This document shows positions 1 to 8,869 of a DNA stretch of 64,000 nt, in pieces. The stretch comes from Flavobacterium sp. 1. GTDB lineage: Bacteria > Bacteroidota > Bacteroidia > Flavobacteriales > Flavobacteriaceae. The notes beneath the pieces are model-generated. The model did not search any database and was not told where the DNA came from. It worked only from the letters and a program-made list of their open reading frames with translations. The DNA lies in assembly GCF_002797935.1 (NCBI RefSeq), contig NZ_PGER01000001.1:558001-622000 (forward strand). The letters are read 5' to 3'. Position numbers and translations under genes: made by a program. The first letter of the stretch is position 1, and every line of letters begins with the position of its first letter.

Positions 1-733
1 TTTCATCATTATTACAAAAAGTATAGCGAAAAAAGACACCTCATCAGCATCTTTCATTATTTCTTTCGTTTATTTCTCCAGCTGTCATTAAAACTAGAAT
101 TTTTCCTAAAGTCTGTAAAGTTCGAGATTTATAATTATTTCAATAATAATAAAATTTATTGGGCACATAGTAAAGCTATGATATTTCAAAATATGGAATA
201 TACTGATAAGGATGCATTTAAAATGATTGATACTATTAAATCTAAAAATTGGGCAGTATACAATGAGAAAAGCACATTAAAATATATAGTAAGTGAATTC
301 AAATTATTCAGTCACATAATTTCTAATCAAAAATACAAAGTTGCTGATATAAAAGTTGCTGTTAAAAGTATTCTTGATAGTGAAAAGCTTGTACAAATAA
401 TTGAATTTAATCCATTGATTTCAGATTTAATAAATGAGGGACGCCATCGTGTAAAAAATGTTTATCCACAAGAGATAAAATATCGTCAAAATATTAGTGC
501 TGAAATAGGAGATAAAGTTTATCTCTGTGATAGCTCAAATAATATAGGCCAATCCTGCTTATGTCATAGGGAATTTTGCAAATGAAAAACTTCATATTGC
601 TTACTTCACCAATTTAAATTCTGATTACATTGAAACACAAAATTTAAAGATTAATGGATGGGCATTAATTGGTGCATATAAAAATGAAGTAGGTTTAACC
701 CCAGAACAAGCTATTAAAAACCGAATGTATTAA
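1..733 (+). pseudogene. Gene of unknown function, 5' end outside window, frameshifted near 3' end
   Basis: Frame 1 is open from base 1 to the stop at 583-585, so the gene starts left of the window; the ATG at 178 is only an internal Met. Near 550-556 the reading moves to frame 2, which continues with coherent protein (…AYVIGNFANEKLHIAYFT…) to a stop at 731-733. One extra base around CCAATCC explains the shift. The visible protein is basic, rich in Lys, Ile, Asn and Tyr, with no signal peptide or recognised motif. It converges with the HNH gene on the other strand. I do not recognise the family. It could be a degraded gene of the island or carry a sequencing error. Confidence 0.6.
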
Positions 734-846
734 CTTTTTCTAATTTAGTGTTACAATAACCAATTAAAACTAAAAATAGGGTTCAAAGAATTCCAAACGA
801 ATTCCAAAAAAATGTTTATCCAAATAATTAAAACTTAAGATTCAAG

Positions 847-1908
847 CTAATACAAATATCCAAACCCGTTATTATGCGCTATAGTAACTAATGGCTGTAT
901 ACTTTCCTTATATTTAGTATAATCAAAGCTATTAGAACTGATCAAATCCGGATATATAGTCAAATACTCTTCAAGCAATTTGCTTTTAGGGCGATGATGG
1001 TTTATAATTTCAAAGGCAGTTTTTTGAAGATTAAAAAAGCCGTCAAAATGAGTTTCCATAATCGGTAACTTATCACTTTTCCTAGAGTTAAAACTGGTAT
1101 CAATCGGTACCAAATTCCAAATCAAATCATGTGATACAAAAGCATGAGGTATAAAATGATCCAATGCGTAGCGGTCAATAGTTAAAGCAGTATTGGTAAA
1201 AATACAATCCACAGTTCCAAGTTCCTTAAAAACGATATCCCAGTAGTTCTTGCGTTGGTTCGTGAGTGAACCTCTAAATGGCGGTCGTATTAATTTATTG
1301 GCAATATCCGGTACATTCGGGTTACGGGTCTGCAAAAACAAAGTCAGGTTCCAATAAATAAAATCCTTTAGTATTTTGGCATTTGACTTTAAGTAATCAA
1401 CCCAGTTGGGGTTAATAACAATATGTTCATCATAAAGAGCATACAAACAATCATTTTCAAATACCTGCGAAGAAGTATAAATCCGCTTCCTGTAAGCAAC
1501 ATCATTTTCTCCAGCAACTTTACTAAACCACGGAGATAAAAACCAATGTGGCACATTTTTATTAAAATGGTAAAGGGTTTGTTGTGTCGCTTTGAGTTCA
1601 GAGTTTTCTAAAATAGACAATAATAGACTTTTCTTAGTATCTATAGTCAGCTGTTCCTGCTCCAATATAGACTGTACTGCCTGCTGTATAAGGTCCTGCT
1701 TACCAAATGATACATGGAAATAATTCACAGTATACCACGCATTGCCAATCATCCGTGCAAATAAATGCCGCTTCGGTATTGTTGTCTGTCCTTCCTCAAC
1801 CAGTTCCAAAATAGCCAACAACCAATAAAACTTATATGTCGCTGAGGTATTACCAAACGAAGTCGCTAGTTTAGAGACAGGAAGTTTATCCGAATAAGGA
1901 AGATTCAT
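847..1908 (-). CDS. HNH endonuclease domain protein
   Basis: A 353-residue cytosolic protein. The C-terminal third carries an HNH-type core: DH at residues 250-251, then WNLVP with Asn 265 and NSRKSDKLP with Asn 274, the usual His-Asn-Asn arrangement of a beta-beta-alpha-metal nuclease. The N-terminal 240 residues are helical with many aromatic residues and no motif I recognise. It is divergent from the AbiE pair and converges with the broken gene on the left. A defence or mobile-element nuclease is plausible from context, but substrate and partner are unknown. The HNH core is well supported; the role is inference. Confidence 0.7.
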   Translation of the reverse strand: MNLPYSDKLPVSKLATSFGNTSATYKFYWLLAILELVEEGQTTIPKRHLFARMIGNAWYTVNYFHVSFGKQDLIQQAVQSILEQEQLTIDTKKSLLLSILENSELKATQQTLYHFNKNVPHWFLSPWFSKVAGENDVAYRKRIYTSSQVFENDCLYALYDEHIVINPNWVDYLKSNAKILKDFIYWNLTLFLQTRNPNVPDIANKLIRPPFRGSLTNQRKNYWDIVFKELGTVDCIFTNTALTIDRYALDHFIPHAFVSHDLIWNLVPIDTSFNSRKSDKLPIMETHFDGFFNLQKTAFEIINHHRPKSKLLEEYLTIYPDLISSNSFDYTKYKESIQPLVTIAHNNGFGYLY

Positions 1909-1972
1909 AAAATAACGTAATTTATGGTAGGGCTAAGATAGGAAAAGTAAAATAGAGTCATATGGAAAACAT

Positions 1973-2005
1973 ATTGCATGAATTTTCAATAAAAATGTAT
2001 GCAAT
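1973..2005. promoter_or_regulatory. Inverted repeat ATTGCAT/ATGCAAT, operator candidate for the abiE operon
   Basis: Two perfect 7-bp half sites, ATTGCAT at 1973-1979 and ATGCAAT at 1999-2005, lie just upstream of the -7 box of the antitoxin gene. AbiEi antitoxins of other bacteria are known to repress their own promoter by binding inverted repeats. Assignment here is by position and symmetry only. Confidence 0.45.
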
Positions 2006-2019
2006 TAAATATTATTTGT

Positions 2020-2027
2020 TAACTTTG
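2020..2027 (+). promoter_or_regulatory. -7 box TAACTTTG of the abiE operon
   Basis: A perfect TAnnTTTG box lies 5 nt before the ATG at 2033, so the transcript is likely almost leaderless. No clear -33 TTTG element is seen at the expected spacing. Confidence 0.5.
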
Positions 2028-2032
2028 TACTT

Positions 2033-2617
2033 ATGAATAAGTTACAAGAATTAAAGAAACATTTAAAACGAGGAAAAGTATACCGCAGGGCTGATTTATC
2101 CAAGTGGTCAAAATCTGTTGACCGTCATTTAGATGAGTTGGTACAGGAAGGCACTTTGCAAAAGCTGTCACAAGGCTTATACTATTATCCTGAAGTAACT
2201 GTCTTTGGAGAGACACCTCCCGAAGAAGAAGTGTTGGTGCGTTCTTTTCTTAAAGACAAACGTTTTCTAGTAACTTCCTTAAATGCTTATAACACATTAG
2301 GAGTAGGAACTACTCAGTTATACAACTGCAAAACGGTTTACAACCACAAACGCCATGGGGATTTCAACCTCGGTGGCATGACGTTTTCATTTAGGGTAAA
2401 ACCTCATTTCCCATTAAAGGCCACACCCGAATTTTTATTGGTAGACCTGTTAAACAATCTCGACCAATTAGCTGAAGACCCAAATGAAGTAGTGTCAAGA
2501 GTGCGTTCCAAAGCAAAAACAATGGATGCTAAAAAACTAAAAAAATCACTTCAGGAATACGGCAGTGTTAAAGCAAAAAAAATGTTGGAACCTGTTATAG
2601 CAGCACAATATGTCTGA
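2033..2617 (+). CDS. AbiEi-type antitoxin (DUF6088-like), type IV toxin-antitoxin
   Basis: A 194-residue protein with an N-terminal winged-helix segment (about residues 1-60, including YRRADLSKWSKSVDRHLDEL and then GLYYYPE) followed by a C-terminal domain, as in AbiEi-like antitoxins. Its stop overlaps the start of the nucleotidyltransferase gene by 8 nt, the usual antitoxin-toxin coupling. AbiEi family members neutralise the partner toxin without stable binding and repress their own operon. The start follows the -7 box at 2020-2027. The family call rests on the winged helix and the neighbour; the exact subfamily is less certain. Confidence 0.75.
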   Translation: MNKLQELKKHLKRGKVYRRADLSKWSKSVDRHLDELVQEGTLQKLSQGLYYYPEVTVFGETPPEEEVLVRSFLKDKRFLVTSLNAYNTLGVGTTQLYNCKTVYNHKRHGDFNLGGMTFSFRVKPHFPLKATPEFLLVDLLNNLDQLAEDPNEVVSRVRSKAKTMDAKKLKKSLQEYGSVKAKKMLEPVIAAQYV

Positions 2618-3560
2618 TTACTTACACAACCACAAAAACTTCCGTGATCTGCTCCGTATTGTAGGAGCAGAATTAAATATCGAATCTGGACTTGTCGAAA
2701 AAGACTATTGGATTATGCATGTGTTAAACGGGCTAAAACAACAAGGGTTTCAATTCGAACTCAAAGGAGGTACTTCTCTATCCAAAGGATATGGAATTAT
2801 ACACCGTTTTTCTGAAGACATCGACATCCATATCAAGCCACCGGCTGAAATGGAAATAAATGAAAACCCAAACAACAATAAGCCTCGGAATATTCAAAAA
2901 AGAAAAGACTTTTATGATGGATTGAAAAACGATATAAAAATAGACGGAATCATATCAGTCGTAAGAGATGAAGCTTTTGACGACCAAAGGCAATATCGTA
3001 GTGGTGGTATAAGATTACATTATGAAAGTAAAACTGATGCTATTGATGGAGTCAAAGAAGGTATATTATTAGAGGTTGGATTTGACACAGTAACACCTAA
3101 CAATCCACTAACCATTTCTTCCTGGGCTTATGACAAAGCAGTTCAACAAGGCGTAGATATAATTGATAATCGGGCTGTAGATATTGCTTGTTATCACATT
3201 GGTTATACTTTTGTTGAAAAACTACAGACTATTGCAACCAAATTTAGACAAGAACAGGAAGACAAAGAAGAAAGGCAAAATTTAATGCGCCAATATTATG
3301 ATGTCTATAGTCTATTACGAGATGATACTGTAAAAGCATTCATAGGTACAGAAGAATATCAAAAACACAAAGTGGCTCGCTTTCCTCCCAAAGACTATGG
3401 AATACCCATTGCTGATAATGAAGCTTTTTTACTGAAGAACCCAGAACTTAGGGAGCGATTTATAGAACGCTATAAAAAAACGGCAAAATTGTATTATAAA
3501 GGCCAACCCGACTTTAACGAACTGGTTGCTGAAATAAGTAAATGGGTTGAAAAATTATAA
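2610..3560 (+). CDS. AbiEii/AbiGii-family nucleotidyltransferase toxin
   Basis: A 316-residue protein of the AbiEii toxin family. The nucleotidyltransferase motifs are visible: KGGTSLSKG with GGTS at residues 53-56, and SEDIDIHI with the two metal-binding acids at Asp70 and Asp72. Family members transfer nucleotides, in studied cases to tRNA acceptor ends, and give abortive infection or plasmid and island maintenance. It overlaps the antitoxin gene by 8 nt, so translation is probably coupled. Length and motif order fit an intact toxin. The RNA substrate cannot be read from the sequence. Confidence 0.85.
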   Translation: MSDYLHNHKNFRDLLRIVGAELNIESGLVEKDYWIMHVLNGLKQQGFQFELKGGTSLSKGYGIIHRFSEDIDIHIKPPAEMEINENPNNNKPRNIQKRKDFYDGLKNDIKIDGIISVVRDEAFDDQRQYRSGGIRLHYESKTDAIDGVKEGILLEVGFDTVTPNNPLTISSWAYDKAVQQGVDIIDNRAVDIACYHIGYTFVEKLQTIATKFRQEQEDKEERQNLMRQYYDVYSLLRDDTVKAFIGTEEYQKHKVARFPPKDYGIPIADNEAFLLKNPELRERFIERYKKTAKLYYKGQPDFNELVAEISKWVEKL

Positions 3561-3727
3561 GCAAATTTGAAGAATGTAAACTATCATGTTCAATCATTGA
3601 ACACTATTTTCAGCCAATTTTGACAGTAATTTTTAATTCATTCATATTTGCTCTATAAGATTTCAAAATTTACTGCTCATAAATGAGGAGCAAAAGCGAG
3701 ACCGTAAAATAGTAAAAAAATATATAA

Positions 3728-3835
3728 TCCTTATATATCAAAGCATTAGAGAAGGAGTACAAGTACCTCTTTGACTGGGAAAGGCCTAAAACTAACGAAA
3801 AGAACAACTTTTCAAAAAAGCTTAAAAAAAGGTGA
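3728..3835 (+). pseudogene. C-terminal remnant of an unidentified gene
   Basis: After an in-frame TAA at 3725-3727 there is a short open stretch that reads like a real protein tail (KEYKYLFDWERPK…KKLKKR) and ends at TGA 3833-3835, directly before a terminator hairpin. No start codon is available and upstream frames are closed, so this looks like the 3' scrap of a deleted gene. The rest of 3561-3981 shows only AT-rich sequence and a GTTCAA/TTGAAC inverted repeat near 3590. Confidence 0.3.
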
Positions 3836-3836
3836 T

Positions 3837-3868
3837 AAAACCTGTAAATCAAATGATTTGCAGGTTTT
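3837..3868. terminator. Hairpin terminator
   Basis: AAAACCTGTAAATC pairs with GATTTGCAGGTTTT (one mismatch), with A and T runs at the two ends, so it could act in both directions. It lies between the gene remnant and the end of the broken integrase gene. Confidence 0.6.
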
Positions 3869-3981
3869 TTATACCTGTTTTCAATATTTATAAAAATGCT
3901 CAAAATCTTTGTGCACAATCGCGGCGCAATTTGACAATTGGTGTTACTTGATTTTAATTTTGCTAAGGTTAGTTTTTTAGT

Positions 3982-5287
3982 TTATTTAATCCCAAATTGT
4001 TCTTTAAGTTTTTGTAATTCTTTTTCCAGTTTCGAGATCATAGACATTGCTTCATCAGGTATGGTTGGGTTGACTTTACGCAGCTTGCTACTCAAGTTAT
4101 TCATTTCCCTGCCAATTGTTTGCTCAGTGGTAATTGCATACGATTCAGTCTGGCGGATTGACTGGTGTCCCAGCATCTCTTTTACTACGGAAATGGGCAC
4201 ATCATTATTAAGAGTAACTGTGCTGCCAAAAGTGCGTCTGGCTTTATGTGTGTTCAATTCGCAAGTAAACCCACATAGATCGGCTATTTCTTTAAGATAA
4301 GCATTCATTTTTTGATTAGATGCGACGGGTAGGACAGCATTTCTTGAAAGGCAGAGCGGATGTTCTTTGTACTTCTCGATTATTTCGAGGGCTTTGGGAA
4401 GTAATGGAACATTGGTTACAGAACCGGTTTTTTTGTCTTTCGGACATTATCCATTGCGCTCCATCTATACCTATTTTTATATCTGTCTTCCGAAGTTGGT
4501 AAGCATCAATATAAGCTAGGCCAGTATAGCACTGAAAGACAAAGATATCCCGAACTGTTTGGAGTCTTGAGGTTGTAATACTCACCTGTTCGAGTGTGCG
4601 CAGTTCACTCGCGGTGAGTGGTCTTTTGACAGTTTTTGTCATTTTACGCTTGAATGCTCTGAAAGGATCCTGAACAATTATATCTTTATCAATTGCCCTG
4701 TTTATTACCTTTTTCATGCAGGCAATATATTTTAATGCAGAGTTATTTACACAATTCCGTACGGTTTTTAGATATAATTCATAGCTAATGATAAAATCAT
4801 AATCTAAATCCCTGAACTCAATATCTTCCGTCGCGTATTTGTATTTTACAAATTCTCTGGCATGAAATCTTGCTGTCTCATAACGTTTGTGCGTCGCTAA
4901 AGCATAATCCTGTGGAACCAGTGCCAACATCTCGTCATTATGCTTTTTAAATTCTTGAAGAAGCATTGCTTTTGAAACTATCCTTCCCAATACAAAATCA
5001 ATAATCCGCTGCGCTGAAATCGATTTTTCGTTGTAAATTAAATCCATTTTAAATTGGTTGATCCGAGTGGTTAGAGCATCAAGAAAATGATTTAGAGTCC
5101 TGGCATCTTCCTTATTTCCCGTTGCTCTTTCTGTTTTTTGATCCCACCTTTGAATGTCCCATGTCCTTTTAGTAGATGTCTCTTTAGGTATTCCATCTAC
5201 TGTTACTCTCAGATAAATATATCTGCTGTTTGATTTGTTTTTGGTTGTTTTCAAAAAGAAACAAAGCCCAAAGCTGCTTTCTAACAT
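3982..5287 (-). pseudogene. Tyrosine recombinase (site-specific integrase), frameshifted
   Basis: Two reading frames form one Bacteroidota-type integrase: an arm-binding domain (N-terminal 90 residues), a SAM-like core-binding domain, and a catalytic domain. The first frame runs cleanly from 5287 to a run of seven T (plus strand, 4428-4434), then turns to nonsense and stops at 4316. The other frame reads …KTGSVTNVPLLPKALEII… through to the stop at 3982. Removing one base from the run restores the gene. The catalytic part keeps HKAR, LGHQS and the nucleophile in TESYA; the first Arg position reads TGLAYIDA, as in many relatives. It points away from the ssrA 3' end. The enzyme is probably inactive as written. 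Confidence 0.85.
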
Positions 5288-5388
5288 AATTCAATTTTTT
5301 AAGTTAATAAATATAGAATTATGATGTTCTTCAGTCAAGTCGTTAACCTGCTTTACATGTTGTAATTCAGTTACTTAAGCGCTTTTTT

Positions 5389-5457
5389 ATGGCAATTTTG
5401 TGGCACTTTTTGCTCCAGTACTAAAATGCCACAAAATTGCCATAAATATTTGGAGCA
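5389..5457. repeat. Two interleaved inverted repeats upstream of the integrase
   Basis: A perfect 17-bp inverted repeat (ATGGCAATTTTGTGGCA at 5389-5405 with its complement at 5427-5443) is interleaved with TGCTCCA (5411-5417) and TGGAGCA (5451-5457). They fill the gap between integrase and ssrA, where recombinase or excisionase sites are expected. Function is inferred from position. The rest of 5288-5590 holds only the ssrA terminator. Confidence 0.55.
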
Positions 5458-5491
5458 CTTTTGAAAATTTTGATAGTTACAGGAAAAATAA

Positions 5492-5525
5492 AAAAGCCTG
5501 CAAATTCAAAAATTTGCAGGCTTTT
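5492..5525 (-). terminator. ssrA terminator
   Basis: A perfect 15-bp stem (AAAAGCCTGCAAATT and its complement) with a 4-nt loop, about 65 nt beyond the tmRNA 3' end. Read on the minus strand it is followed by a T-rich stretch. Confidence 0.75.
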
Positions 5526-5590
5526 AAAGGGTTTCGAGACATTTTGTGCGTTTTTGACAACTTTGAAAAGTTGCCTTTAAACGGTCCCAG

Positions 5591-5984
5591 TGGAATCGCC
5601 GGGAATCGAACCCGGGTCCAAACAAGCAATTAAAGAGCTTTCTACACGCTTATTTCCTGAATGAATTTTCGACTCGGAGTTAGGTCAGGAACAACCGCTC
5701 TTTGCTTAGCTTCTTTAGTTTCGAAATCCGCCCGAAGCTTGCGGAAATCTAGGTTTAAATTTACGATTCACCTTAATCGACCGCTATAAACCAAAGCTTT
5801 CGAGATGAATCCTGCTTTCCTACCTAGTAGGACGAGGCTAATCTTACTATGATTCAGATTATGCAGCAAGAGCGTAGTTTCCTTCGCCGTGTAAAATGTT
5901 TGAGACCTTTTATTTACGAGAATTATCCCAGTTCTCGGCGTGCTTACTTTTCAATTCGACTTGCTGTCAAAACCAGTCGACCCC
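5591..5984 (-). ncRNA. ssrA: tmRNA (transfer-messenger RNA)
   Basis: The 394-nt gene has all main tmRNA marks. The 5' end GGGGTCG pairs with the 3' CGATTCC to form the acceptor stem, with discriminator A at 5591 and no encoded CCA. The T-arm reads GGGTTCGATTCCC. The tag frame at 5859-5888 (minus) reads GEGNYALAA followed by TAA, close to the usual Bacteroidota tag. tmRNA rescues stalled ribosomes and adds the degradation tag. The 3' end is a common integrase target, matching the adjacent recombinase gene. Confidence 0.95.
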
Positions 5985-6152
5985 ATTTTTTATTTTAGAT
6001 TGCAGAATCTTAAATAGGACTGCAAAGATACGACATGAATTTCAAAAATCAATGCCAAAATTCAATAACAATTGCAATTTCAAAAATCAATTGCAATTTC
6101 AAATTTTTAAATGTGAATATTGCAGTCTAACATCTGCAGTCTGAAATGAATT

Positions 6153-7367
6153 TTACTCAGTATCCTCGACTTTAAACGGATAATCACCAAATGTAACAGC
6201 CAGTTTTCGAACGGCATAAGTGCTTCTGTTGAATTTATTGGATAAAGCAATTATAGTAACATTTTCATCTTTCAAAGTAACATACGAAGAAGTAAAACCA
6301 TGCCACCAGCCGTTGTGAAAATAAAAATTCTTGCCATTATCCCAATTGATCATTCGGATTCCCAATCCATAATTTTTGGTTCCTTTTCTTTCATTACTGT
6401 ATCCAGTAAAAACTTGTGCTAATAGTGCAGGTTCCAAAAAGGATGGTGAATTTCTAGCTCTGTCAAATTTTAATAAATCTCTAGGAGTAGAGTAGATGTT
6501 TTTATCGCCATAAATTTTGTCTAGATAATCAATTCCAATTTCGACTCTGCTGGCTTTATAAGATGGTGCTACATGGTGTTTGTCTTTATCAAAATCTAAA
6601 ACAAAAGTATGTGCCATTCCCAGAGGCTTAAAAATCATTTGAGCCATCGCATCTCTATAGGAAAGCTTGGTTACTTTTTCAATAATCAAAGCCAGCATCG
6701 CATAATTAGTATTGCAATAAGCAAATCGGGTACCGGTTTTTTGTTCCAAAGCAATATGTTTTGTACCCATAATGGTCAATATGTCTTGGTTGGTCAAGGT
6801 ATTATGCCTATCCCAAACACTTTTGTCACGATCGGTAAAATAGGCGTAACTGCGCATACCGCTTCTATGACAAAGCAGCATCCTTACGGTAACCTCCGGA
6901 TACGGAAATTCGGGTAAAAAATCAGTTACTTTTTGATCTAAATCAATTCTTTTGGCATTGACTAATTTTAAAACAGCTGTTGCGGTAAGAACTTTACTAA
7001 CCGATGCAATATGAATGGAAGTCGTATCTCTTATAGGTGTTTTGTCTCTTAAATTCGAATAGCCTTCGTATTTTTCATAAATAATCTGACCATTTTTGGC
7101 TACCAGAAAACCACCGTTCATACTGTTGTTTGGCCAATTTTTTCTAACAAAAGAATCAATTCTGAGCTGTTTTTCCTTTATATAGTCAGCGGTAAGAGGT
7201 GTTTCCTTACCCATAGGTTTCATTTTGGGCAAAACGTTTTTAGGCAGTTCTGAATCTTTTATTTCTATTGCAGCTTTTTCATCAGATGCGGATTCCTTTT
7301 TGCAGGAAGTCAGTACGGCTATTGGGAGCAGTAAATATAGTATATTTGCCTTTTTTATAAAATTCAT
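6153..7367 (-). CDS. Serine hydrolase, class C beta-lactamase family, lipoprotein
   Basis: A 404-residue protein with a lipoprotein signal (hydrophobic residues 8-19, lipobox LTSC with Cys22), so it is probably anchored in the envelope and faces the periplasm or surface. Class C/penicillin-binding motifs are present: SVSK at 122-125 (nucleophile Ser122), YCN at 217-219, and HNG at 351-353 in place of KTG. Relatives include esterases, D-amino-acid peptidases and beta-lactamase-like enzymes; the motif set does not say which. A -7 box at 7385-7392 supports this start. It is monocistronic, and its 3' end faces ssrA. Confidence 0.85.
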   Translation of the reverse strand: MNFIKKANILYLLLPIAVLTSCKKESASDEKAAIEIKDSELPKNVLPKMKPMGKETPLTADYIKEKQLRIDSFVRKNWPNNSMNGGFLVAKNGQIIYEKYEGYSNLRDKTPIRDTTSIHIASVSKVLTATAVLKLVNAKRIDLDQKVTDFLPEFPYPEVTVRMLLCHRSGMRSYAYFTDRDKSVWDRHNTLTNQDILTIMGTKHIALEQKTGTRFAYCNTNYAMLALIIEKVTKLSYRDAMAQMIFKPLGMAHTFVLDFDKDKHHVAPSYKASRVEIGIDYLDKIYGDKNIYSTPRDLLKFDRARNSPSFLEPALLAQVFTGYSNERKGTKNYGLGIRMINWDNGKNFYFHNGWWHGFTSSYVTLKDENVTIIALSNKFNRSTYAVRKLAVTFGDYPFKVEDTE

Positions 7368-7384
7368 TTTTTTGTGCTAAAAAG

Positions 7385-7392
7385 CAAATATA
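7385..7392 (-). promoter_or_regulatory. -7 box TATATTTG of the serine hydrolase gene
   Basis: A perfect TAnnTTTG box on the minus strand, 17 nt before the ATG at 7367. Confidence 0.55.
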
Positions 7393-7551
7393 TATAATCC
7401 TTGATTCTGTTTTTGTTTTTTTTTGCTTTATGGAGATTATTTTAAAGAGCCCGCAAAGAGGAGTTTTTTATAGTTTATTAATCATCATGGCATTAAGTTT
7501 TTTTAGATGAGAAAAAGTTTTATAAAAAAAATGAAAATTAAATAATATTGT

Positions 7552-7559
7552 TATATTTG
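7552..7559 (+). promoter_or_regulatory. -7 box TATATTTG of the dehydrogenase gene
   Basis: A perfect TAnnTTTG box, 43 nt before the ATG at 7603. Confidence 0.55.
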
Positions 7560-7602
7560 TAACAAAAAATACTTATAAAGTTATATTTTTAAAACATTCA
7601 AA

Positions 7603-8805
7603 ATGAAATTCGGAATTATTAAAGAAAGAAAAAACCCGCCTGACCGCAGAGTTGTTTTTTCTCCCAATGAATTAGCCAAAATAAAACAGCTGTATCCTAG
7701 TTGTACTGTAAAAGTAGAAAGTTCCGATATCCGTATTTTTACAGATGTTCAATATCAAAGCATGGGAATTGAAGTGACCAATGATGTCAGTGATTGTGAT
7801 GTGCTTTTTGGTGTAAAAGAAGTCCCTGTAGACGATTTGATTCCTAATAAGTCCTATTTCTTTTTCTCGCATACCATCAAAAAACAGCCACATAACCGAA
7901 AATTACTGCAGGCTGTTTTAGAAAAAAATATAGACTTGTATGATCACGAAACTATTATTGATTCTCACAACCGAAGATTAATTGGTTTTGGGAGATATGC
8001 TGGATTTGTTGGTACTTACAATGCTTTTCGCGCTTTCGGGATCAAATTTGAATTGTTCAAAATGCCAAAAGCCGAGACGCTTTCCGGCAAAGATGCCTTA
8101 ATTACCCATTTAAAAAGGCAGGTTTTGCCACCACTAAAAATTGTGGTTACAGGAACTGGAAAAGTCGGGAATGGAGCCAAAGAAATTCTGGATGCGATGA
8201 AAATCAAAGAAGTTTCGGTTGAAAATTATTTGACCAAAAATTTCACTCAAGCCGTTTATACACAGATTGATGTTTTGGATTATAATAAAAGAAAAGACGG
8301 GCAGGTATTAGATTTTACCGATTTTCACAATAATCCGTCCGAATATGTTTCTGATTTTGAACGATTCACGAAAGTTTCCGATATCTATATCACAGGTCAT
8401 TTTCATGCCAATGATGCTCCAGCGATTCTAACCCGCGAAATGCTTCAAGCGAATGACTGCAAAATAAAAATAGTAGCCGATATTTCCTGTGATGTCAATG
8501 GTCCTATCGCCTGTACGCTGCGTTCCTCAACGATTGCCGAGCCTTTGTACGGTTATCTGCCAAGCGAAAATAAAGAAGTAGACGTTTTTCATCCCGCTGC
8601 GATAGTGGTTATGGCTGTCGATAATCTGCCTTGCGAACTGCCAAAAGACGCCAGTGAAGGTTTTGGCGAAATGTTTTCAGAGCATGTTATTCCCGCCTTT
8701 TTTAACGGCGACAAAGACGGCATCCTCAAAAGAGCAAAAATGACTGAGAACGGTAAACTTACCGAACGTTTCAGCTATCTGCAGGATTATGTGGATGGGA
8801 AATAA
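7603..8805 (+). CDS. NAD(P)-dependent oxidoreductase, saccharopine/alanine dehydrogenase-like
   Basis: A 400-residue cytosolic enzyme of the alanine dehydrogenase/transhydrogenase N-terminal superfamily. The N-terminal domain opens with KFGIIKERKNPPDRRV and holds FFFSHTIKKQ (His90), matching the active-site region of lysine-forming saccharopine dehydrogenase (LYS1 type). The Rossmann dinucleotide site is GTGKVGNG at 184-191. Family members reduce or oxidise imino/keto acids with NAD(H). Saccharopine-type activity fits better than alanine dehydrogenase because of the His90 segment, but this is inference. It stands alone, convergent with fumC, with which it shares a bidirectional terminator. 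Confidence 0.75.
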   Translation: MKFGIIKERKNPPDRRVVFSPNELAKIKQLYPSCTVKVESSDIRIFTDVQYQSMGIEVTNDVSDCDVLFGVKEVPVDDLIPNKSYFFFSHTIKKQPHNRKLLQAVLEKNIDLYDHETIIDSHNRRLIGFGRYAGFVGTYNAFRAFGIKFELFKMPKAETLSGKDALITHLKRQVLPPLKIVVTGTGKVGNGAKEILDAMKIKEVSVENYLTKNFTQAVYTQIDVLDYNKRKDGQVLDFTDFHNNPSEYVSDFERFTKVSDIYITGHFHANDAPAILTREMLQANDCKIKIVADISCDVNGPIACTLRSSTIAEPLYGYLPSENKEVDVFHPAAIVVMAVDNLPCELPKDASEGFGEMFSEHVIPAFFNGDKDGILKRAKMTENGKLTERFSYLQDYVDGK

Positions 8806-8812
8806 TTTTTTA

Positions 8813-8865
8813 AATTATGAATTATAAGTTTTTAGCACTTTCTAGTAAACTTATAATTCATAATT
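8813..8865. terminator. Bidirectional terminator between the dehydrogenase gene and fumC
   Basis: A perfect 19-bp inverted repeat (AATTATGAATTATAAGTTT and its complement) with a 15-nt loop in the gap between two convergent genes. Confidence 0.7.
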
Positions 8866-8869
8866 GTTT

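Larger units (their letters stand above)
1..5590. mobile_element. Probable decaying integrative island inserted at the ssrA 3' end
   Basis: A tyrosine recombinase gene directly beyond the 3' end of tmRNA, with restriction or toxin-type cargo and two frameshifted genes, is the standard layout of an ssrA-targeted island. I found no second copy of the ssrA 3' segment in 1-3980, so the far attachment site is either left of the window or lost. The left limit given here is only the window edge. Confidence 0.45.

Noticed and set aside
3561..3980. Far attachment site (copy of ssrA 3' end) near 3560-3980
   Set aside because: No stretch matching the CCGGGAATCGAACCCGGG region is found there; similarity is limited to a generic terminator hairpin.
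4316..4434. Programmed frameshift in the integrase gene
   Set aside because: An A-run alone is no evidence; no stimulatory structure is evident and the first frame continues about 40 codons of nonsense. Decay or sequence error is simpler.
3982..5287. Broken tyrosine recombinase as the integron integrase of the cassette array
   Set aside because: It is a Bacteroidota arm-binding type integrase adjacent to ssrA, 46 kb away, and inactive as written.
5400..6144. Open frames across the ssrA region (about 77 and 82 codons, plus strand)
   Set aside because: They lie over the tmRNA gene and its terminator and have no coding character.
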